Positions 1 through 5,144 of a DNA stretch of 5,144 bases are shown here, piece after piece. Under the pieces are notes generated by a model. The model saw nothing but the letters and a program-made list of their open reading frames with translations, searched no databases and was not told where the DNA came from. The stretch lies in contig JARHZY010000148.1 of NCBI GenBank assembly GCA_029264655.1, positions 1-5,144 of the forward strand, read 5' to 3'. The stretch's first letter is position 1; each line of letters starts with the position of its first letter. The translations under genes and the position numbers were made by a program. Source of the stretch: Helicobacter sp. GTDB lineage: Bacteria > Campylobacterota > Campylobacteria > Campylobacterales > Helicobacteraceae.

Positions 1-2543
1 CCGCTTGCACGAATATCATTAGCTGTGCCATAGCTAAATATTTTATTTGGTCCAATACCCATAGGATCAGTTGGTCCATACCACACCATTGGGAATACTA
101 ATACAATAGGTCCCATAGGTGATACCCATTCTATCGCAAAACCAGCTGCCCCTCTTGTTAGCAAACTAGAGTTACCATAGATTGTGCCATATTGTTTAAA
201 ATTTGCCGCTCCATTTGCACCATGATAGGTTAAGATTCCATAATCTATATAAAATGAGACACGCATTTTTGCATTAGGTATTAAGCCATAGCTTAACTCA
301 AATGAATTTGTAAAGATTCCATCACCACCAACACGCAAACCATCTCTATCAAGTGGTGTAATAGAATAGCTAGAATATCCTCTAATAGTGCCTACACCAC
401 CCATATAAAATGTATCATTGAGTGGTAGAAAATGGTTTGTTTTATAACGGAATAAATAACCCCCCTGTGCTTTATATCTTGCTATAAAATCGAGTTTCAT
501 ATATTTACTTAAATCAAAATAAAATCCTGTTTTGACATAAAGCTTTGTATAATACACATCACCGCCAAGTCCAGCTAGATTTAAAGAGAGTGTTGTAGAG
601 TTACCATTTTTAGGAAAATAGTAGTCATCTGTATTATCAAACACTAAACTAGGCGTAAGTGAGCTTTTAATAGGGGCATTATCCCAACCAGAATAGCTTC
701 TATCCCATAAACCTTGTGTGCGTAATTTCCAAAATTCATTTGCCTTATCGTTTGTGCTACATTGAGAAGGATTTGTTGTGCAATCTTCCGTTTCTCCCGG
801 TTTTTTACCATCCCAATTAGGATTCTTAATTGTATAATCAATATTCCCTGTATCATAATATTTTTGGTATTGTGGTTGTGCCTGTCCTGTGTAGAGATCA
901 TAGAATCCAAATGTATCTGTTTTATTAATATCATAGCCTACATTTAACCTTAATGTAGGTGTTAAAAGGCGTCCAATAGTAAATCCACCGCCTACACTTT
1001 GTTGTGTATAGACATAATTTAGATAACGGCTATAATAGATATTTAAAGCTAAACTCCATTTAGAATCTAAGATTCTAGGATTGGTAAGACTTAGATTAAA
1101 TGCTTGTTGTGTTGCGGTAAAAAAATTATTCACCCCTGTATTATAATATGAAAAATCACCCCCAAAACTCACATTAGCATATAAACTTGCACCAAAACCA
1201 CTACCAAATAAATTTCTCTCATTAACACTAGCATTCACCATCAAACCATAAAAACTACCATAACCAATACCAAAAGTAAGCTCCCCTGTGCGTCCCTCTG
1301 TAACATTGACGACTAAATCCATAGAATCTTCACTAATACGCTTTTCATCAATGCGGACATTTTCAAAGTAGCCAATCCTTTTTAGTGCAATTTCACTGCT
1401 TTGAATCTTACCAAGTGAATAAATATCACCCGGTGCAATCAAAATTTCACGGCGTATGATTCTATCTCCTGTGCGGGTATTACCTGTAATCAAAACATCA
1501 TTAATATGCACTTTCTTACCAAAATCAACATAATAAATAACATTAACTTCTTTTTTTTCTGCATCTTTTTTTAAATCTGGATTTACTGCGACATAGGCAT
1601 AACCTAGATCTGCAACTTTTAGTTTGATTGATTGTGTATCATCTCTCACATCTTGTATATTAAATACTTCATCAATTTTTATTTTCAAATCTTTTTTTAA
1701 TTCATCTTCATTAATTTCTGCTTTATGTTCATCATCAATTAAAAATTCTATACCGCTTACTTTATATTGCTCCCCTTCACTTACATTATAATATAATTGT
1801 GCTTTATGGTTTGTCATATTTACAGAAAGCAATGGATTAGAAACATGGGCATCTAAAAAGCCATTACGCATATAAGAATCTTGTATGCGTAATGGATCAA
1901 GCTCAATTTCATTTAACATTAATTTACCCGCATTTAATCCGGGTAGCCACCCCATAAAATCTCTTTGCTTATTAGCACTTAAAGATTCTAATTTGCGTTT
2001 TGCTAACTTTGTCGCCCCTTCATAATAACTTTTTTCAATAATGATAGAATCACCGCGATTGACATTTAATACAATAGCAACTGCTTTACCATCGCTAAGC
2101 TGTTTTATTTCAGGCTCAATCACGCTTCCATAATAGCCTTTGTATTCCAACATTTGCTTTAATGTTTCAAGTGCTTTTTCTAGCTTTATATCATCATAGG
2201 TATCTCCTTTTTTTATACCTATTTGCCCATAAATAGTATCTTTTTCACTTTGTGTGCCATAGCCTTTTAACTCAATACTTGCAACTGCAGGTTTTTCTTT
2301 TACATAAAAATTTAATACTCCGTTATCAAATGTAGCATATATATCACTAAAATATCCCTGTTTATAAAGTGCTAAAATCGCAGTATCAATTTTGCCATAA
2401 TCAAGCTTTTCACCCTTTTTTATATCAATAATATCTTTTGCTAAAGATTCTGACATATAAGTAAGATTATTAACTTTTATGGATTGCACAACATCTGCAA
2501 ATGCAATACCCATCATACAAAAAATAAGCAATAAAAATCGCAT
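1..2543 (-). CDS. bamA: BamA, outer-membrane protein assembly factor (Omp85 family), C-terminus cut by window edge
   Basis: BamA is the central, essential outer-membrane subunit of the BAM complex, which folds and inserts beta-barrel proteins. The frame opens with ATG at 2543 and runs 847 codons to the left edge without a stop. Residues 1-16 form a short signal peptide (hydrophobic MRFLLLIFCMMGIAFA, likely cleaved before Asp17). Five POTRA repeats follow, roughly at 19-84, 85-165, 166-258, 260-342 and 345-418. POTRA5 shows the typical GNTRT at 354-358 and a KRIGYFENV segment. The membrane barrel starts near residue 421. The hallmark IRGY of extracellular loop 6 is at 720-723, and the DNTDDYYFP turn and SPMGP segment near the end are also typical. 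What follows SPMGP suggests only the last strand, with the C-terminal aromatic beta-signal, is missing. An unusually long loop at about 548-627 contains the only two cysteines of the visible mature protein (C588, C595). The start is supported by a Shine-Dalgarno and the signal peptide. Family assignment is very secure. Confidence 0.96.
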   Translation of the reverse strand, partial: MRFLLLIFCMMGIAFADVVQSIKVNNLTYMSESLAKDIIDIKKGEKLDYGKIDTAILALYKQGYFSDIYATFDNGVLNFYVKEKPAVASIELKGYGTQSEKDTIYGQIGIKKGDTYDDIKLEKALETLKQMLEYKGYYGSVIEPEIKQLSDGKAVAIVLNVNRGDSIIIEKSYYEGATKLAKRKLESLSANKQRDFMGWLPGLNAGKLMLNEIELDPLRIQDSYMRNGFLDAHVSNPLLSVNMTNHKAQLYYNVSEGEQYKVSGIEFLIDDEHKAEINEDELKKDLKIKIDEVFNIQDVRDDTQSIKLKVADLGYAYVAVNPDLKKDAEKKEVNVIYYVDFGKKVHINDVLITGNTRTGDRIIRREILIAPGDIYSLGKIQSSEIALKRIGYFENVRIDEKRISEDSMDLVVNVTEGRTGELTFGIGYGSFYGLMVNASVNERNLFGSGFGASLYANVSFGGDFSYYNTGVNNFFTATQQAFNLSLTNPRILDSKWSLALNIYYSRYLNYVYTQQSVGGGFTIGRLLTPTLRLNVGYDINKTDTFGFYDLYTGQAQPQYQKYYDTGNIDYTIKNPNWDGKKPGETEDCTTNPSQCSTNDKANEFWKLRTQGLWDRSYSGWDNAPIKSSLTPSLVFDNTDDYYFPKNGNSTTLSLNLAGLGGDVYYTKLYVKTGFYFDLSKYMKLDFIARYKAQGGYLFRYKTNHFLPLNDTFYMGGVGTIRGYSSYSITPLDRDGLRVGGDGIFTNSFELSYGLIPNAKMRVSFYIDYGILTYHGANGAANFKQYGTIYGNSSLLTRGAAGFAIEWVSPMGPIVLVFPMVWYGPTDPMGIGPNKIFSYGTANDIRAS

Positions 2544-2607
2544 AATACTCCATATTGATTAATCTATTAAGTATAAAAGCTGTAATTATATCGCATTAAG
2601 AATAATA
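2544..2607. other. 64-bp intergenic spacer between ccoI and bamA
   Basis: This is the only non-coding stretch in the window. It holds the candidate -10 element and the bamA ribosome binding site. An 8-base palindrome, GATTAATC, lies at 2557-2564 in the putative leader. No GC-rich hairpin with a T-tract is present, so there is no evident intrinsic terminator for ccoI. No ccoS-like small reading frame fits in this gap. Confidence 0.8.
2548..2551 (-). promoter_or_regulatory. Shine-Dalgarno site of bamA
   Basis: GGAG on the minus strand, followed by four bases (TATT) and the ATG at 2543. The spacing is slightly short but acceptable. It supports the ATG at 2543, which begins a good signal peptide. 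The other nearby ATG, which overlaps the GGAG, is in a different frame. Confidence 0.7.
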
Positions 2608-2611
2608 TCAA
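2585..2611 (-). promoter_or_regulatory. Candidate sigma70-type promoter for bamA
   Basis: On the minus strand a perfect TATAAT lies at 2590-2585, 41 bases before the bamA ATG. This would place transcription start near 2579-2577 and give a leader of about 35 bases. A TTGATA, one mismatch from the -35 consensus, sits at 2611-2606 and overlaps the ccoI stop codon; the spacer is 15 bases, shorter than the ideal 17. Helicobacter and Campylobacter promoters are known to rely mainly on the -10 element, so the perfect hexamer carries most of the weight. In DNA this AT-rich a chance match is possible. Read-through from ccoI is not excluded, since no terminator is visible. Confidence 0.5.
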
Positions 2612-5144
2612 AGCTTATTTTTGTAGAGTCTTAAAGAATTTAATACGACACAAAGTGAGCTTACACTCATAAATGCTGCTGCAAATAATGGGATAACCAA
2701 ACCTAAAGTAGCAAGTGGGATAGCACATATATTATAAAGCAAACTTATAAAAAGATTTTCATGAATAATACGCAATGTTTTATGTGCAATGCGGAAAGAT
2801 TTAGCAAGGCTTTTTAAGCTATCATCAAGTATGACAATATCACTATATTGTAAAGCTATCTCACTACCACTACCCATAGCAATGCCAACTTGTGCGTATT
2901 TAAGAGATAAAGAATCATTTAAACCATCACCTATCATAACAACTTTTTTACCCTCTTTGACTAAACCTTGTATATATTCTGCTTTTTGTAATGGTGTCTT
3001 TGAAAAATAGTAATTTGTTATGCCTAGCTTCTTTGCTACATCTTTTACAACGCTTTCTCTATCACCACTAAGCATAACTATTTCTTTTTTGTAATCTTTT
3101 AACATTGAAATAAGATTTTTTGCATAATCTTTTATGGAATCTTGTAGATAAAAGATATATGCTAATTTATAGGTATCTTGTGTTGCATTCATATCTTTAT
3201 AAGCTATGTAAAATTGTATATATGAATCTTTGTTTTGCATACCATCTTGCATAATATTACATTCAAAAGCAACATTATTCTCTTGCATAAGAGATTCGCT
3301 CCCGCCAATAATCTCAAGATTATCAACATATGTTTTAAACCCCTTACCAGATATTAATTCAAAATTAATATCCCCCCTTTTTTCTTTATATATATTGTTT
3401 GTGTAATTTTTATCTAAAAATTGTGATATAGCAATTGATATTTTATGTGTATTGTGTTTTAGAATCTGTTGCAATAACAATATATCATAATCACAAAAAA
3501 TAGATTCTATATTTTGATTTTCTTTGTTATCAAAATATATTTTAATATCTCTTTTGTTTATATCATGAGAATGAAAAGGAATAAATTTTTGTATTGCTAT
3601 TACACTCATATTGCCTTGTGTTAATGTCCCTGTTTTATCAAATACAATATGGCTTGACTTCGCTAAAGATTCTAAAAAATCAGCCTTTGTATAAATAATA
3701 TGATTTTTAAATCCAACATTTAATCCAACTACACTCGCAATTGGTGTTGCAATGGCAAGGGCACAAGGACATGCTATAACAATAACAGAAACAGCAATAA
3801 GCAATGAATACTCAAAACCACTAGCAAGAATAAGATAATAATAGCAAAAACTAAGCATAGCAATAAGTAGCACAATTTTGCTAAATTTACCTGCAATTTG
3901 AAACGCAGTCGTTGCAATTTTTGGTGTTGAAAACTCACTCTCACCTAAAAGCTTTGCTAACTTACTAATGCTTGAATCTTGGAATATTTTCTTTACTTCA
4001 TATATCAAAGGTTTTTCTAACGCAAGGCTACCTGCCATAATTTCATCATGAAAATGCTTTGTAATACTAAGACTCTCCCCACTAATATTTGCATAATCTA
4101 ATACTCCAAACTCACTACATAAGATTCCATCACAAGCAATCATTTCGCCGGGTAAAACAAGCAATCTATCACCTACTTTAATATCATATACAGATATAAT
4201 ATCACCATTTTCTAATCTTGCCTCAAGTGGCAATATAGCATTAAGCTTTAAAAGATTATCATTAGCAAATTTTTGGCTTAAAGATTCTAAAAATTTTGCA
4301 CTTAAAACAAATAATATAATCATACAAACAGATTCAAAATAAGTATGCCCGTTACTACTAAGCCACGCATAGATAGAATAGCAATACACAAGGCTTGAGC
4401 CTGTTATAACTAGCATTTCCATTCCAACTACGCCATTTTTTAATCCTTTATATGCTTTCACATAAAAATCACTAGCACAAAAGAATAATATGGGCGTTGT
4501 AAGTATAAAACTTGCAAGATTTAATATACTAACAGATATAGAATCAATCCCCATAAAAAACCCACTATACTGCCCTACATTCACCCACATAACATTCATA
4601 GTGCAAAATATCGCAACAACAAGTTTTATATAATAGATTCTATTTCGCTTTGTATCTTTACTTTCTTTATCTTTTGGATCATAAACAATTGCTTTATATC
4701 CTATTCTCTCAATATGATTATAAATTTCTTTAAATGTTACTACACTATCATCAAATATTATTTTTGCCTTATGTGTTGTATAATTAATCTTTATGTCTTG
4801 CACACCCTTTATCTTAGATAATATTTGTTCGTTTAGCCATATGCAAGCAGCACATACAACCCCCTCAATAATAAAATGCACTTCTTTATATCCATCAATA
4901 TCTCTAAGATACTTTTGCTTAAAATTTATAGAATCAAAATTAATATGAGCTTGTTTTGAATCTTGTATTGCCTTTGTCTGCAATGTATTATCACCAAGTT
5001 TTGTATAAAAAGATTCTAAATTACATTCTTTTAAAAGCGTATATGCTAACTCACAACCATTGCAACAAAAATAAAGAGTTTCATTTGTATCTAAATCTTG
5101 CACTTTTTTTAATACATTTTTAGAATATTCTTGTTTGCAATGAG
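2608..5144 (-). CDS. ccoI: Copper-translocating P1B-type ATPase, CcoI/FixI type (cbb3 oxidase maturation), N-terminus cut by window edge
   Basis: Inner-membrane ATPase inferred to export Cu(I) for cbb3-type cytochrome c oxidase assembly. Numbering here starts at the GTG at 5103, but that GTG is probably internal: the frame stays open to the right edge, adding 13 residues that begin His-Cys. With FCCNGC (12-17) this gives the HC...CCxGC cysteine-rich metal-binding domain typical of FixI/CcoI. A heavy-metal-associated domain follows at about 71-143 with CAAC at 84-87. Eight membrane helices are apparent (about 157-176, 188-210, 226-248, 255-272, 407-427, 433-455, 783-801, 802-822). Other landmarks are SGES (341-344) in the actuator domain, CPC (445-447) in helix 6, the phosphorylation motif DKTGT (489-493), GKG (586-588) and GDGLND (725-730). 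YN (790-791) in helix 7 and MSxSS (812-816) in helix 8 mark the Cu(I) subtype. Oddities: the nucleotide-domain HP motif reads HK (553-554), the proline usual after TGES is Ser346, and residues about 500-660 look long and poorly conserved. A general CopA exporter is the alternative, less likely given the N-terminus. The usual partner gene ccoS does not follow. Confidence 0.93.
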   Translation of the reverse strand, partial: HCKQEYSKNVLKKVQDLDTNETLYFCCNGCELAYTLLKECNLESFYTKLGDNTLQTKAIQDSKQAHINFDSINFKQKYLRDIDGYKEVHFIIEGVVCAACIWLNEQILSKIKGVQDIKINYTTHKAKIIFDDSVVTFKEIYNHIERIGYKAIVYDPKDKESKDTKRNRIYYIKLVVAIFCTMNVMWVNVGQYSGFFMGIDSISVSILNLASFILTTPILFFCASDFYVKAYKGLKNGVVGMEMLVITGSSLVYCYSIYAWLSSNGHTYFESVCMIILFVLSAKFLESLSQKFANDNLLKLNAILPLEARLENGDIISVYDIKVGDRLLVLPGEMIACDGILCSEFGVLDYANISGESLSITKHFHDEIMAGSLALEKPLIYEVKKIFQDSSISKLAKLLGESEFSTPKIATTAFQIAGKFSKIVLLIAMLSFCYYYLILASGFEYSLLIAVSVIVIACPCALAIATPIASVVGLNVGFKNHIIYTKADFLESLAKSSHIVFDKTGTLTQGNMSVIAIQKFIPFHSHDINKRDIKIYFDNKENQNIESIFCDYDILLLQQILKHNTHKISIAISQFLDKNYTNNIYKEKRGDINFELISGKGFKTYVDNLEIIGGSESLMQENNVAFECNIMQDGMQNKDSYIQFYIAYKDMNATQDTYKLAYIFYLQDSIKDYAKNLISMLKDYKKEIVMLSGDRESVVKDVAKKLGITNYYFSKTPLQKAEYIQGLVKEGKKVVMIGDGLNDSLSLKYAQVGIAMGSGSEIALQYSDIVILDDSLKSLAKSFRIAHKTLRIIHENLFISLLYNICAIPLATLGLVIPLFAAAFMSVSSLCVVLNSLRLYKNKL

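Noticed and set aside
460..465. Six-G run on the coding strand of bamA, considered as a contingency tract
   Set aside because: It is short, lies in the conserved barrel region and is in an essential gene.
644..934. Minus-strand 96-codon open frame
   Set aside because: It lies entirely inside bamA in another frame, across the long loop; bamA continues unbroken through it. The peptide has no recognisable domain and no good ribosome binding site was noted.
762..947. Plus-strand 61-codon open frame encoding a hydrophobic, cysteine-rich peptide
   Set aside because: It is antisense to bamA coding sequence. Its hydrophobic appearance follows from the reverse complement of polar codons, and nothing independent supports expression.
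1551..1558. A8 run in the bamA coding strand, considered as a phase-variable tract
   Set aside because: Runs of eight A are common in such AT-rich genomes, here encoding Glu-Lys-Lys-Glu. Phase variation of an essential gene is implausible.
2557..2564. 8-base palindrome GATTAATC just upstream of the bamA ribosome binding site, considered as an operator
   Set aside because: It is too short and too AT-rich to separate from chance, with no flanking symmetry and no second copy nearby.
2789..3010. Plus-strand 73-codon open frame
   Set aside because: It is antisense to the strongly conserved GDGLND region of the ATPase, so it is a shadow frame.

Overview
The window is AT-rich and fully packed with coding sequence. 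It fits a Helicobacter or related epsilonproteobacterium (Campylobacterota): base composition, codon use, a BamA with five POTRA domains, and a copper ATPase with the extra cysteine-rich N-terminus of the cbb3-oxidase maturation type. The genus is an inference from sequence character; no database search was possible.

Layout: two genes, both on the minus strand and both cut by a window edge. On the right (2608-5144) is a P1B-type copper-transporting ATPase of the CcoI/FixI type, complete at its C-terminus but lacking its first few codons. A 64-bp gap (2544-2607) follows, with a plausible sigma70-type -10 element and a Shine-Dalgarno sequence. On the left (1-2543) is bamA, the Omp85-family outer-membrane assembly factor, complete at its N-terminus and lacking probably only its last beta-strand. 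There are no RNA genes, mobile elements, CRISPR arrays or convincing terminators. Other long open frames (for example 644-934 minus, 762-947 plus and 2789-3010 plus) lie inside these two genes in other frames and are not treated as genes.

The genes are co-oriented and could be partly co-transcribed, but they act in different processes. The ATPase moves Cu(I) across the inner membrane for assembly of the cbb3 cytochrome oxidase used in microaerobic respiration. BamA inserts beta-barrel proteins into the outer membrane. I see no undescribed system here. The points most worth a second look are a long surface loop in BamA holding the only two cysteines of the mature protein, altered normally conserved residues in the ATPase, and a strongly over-represented GATTCT/AGAATC word, including a 12-mer present three times.
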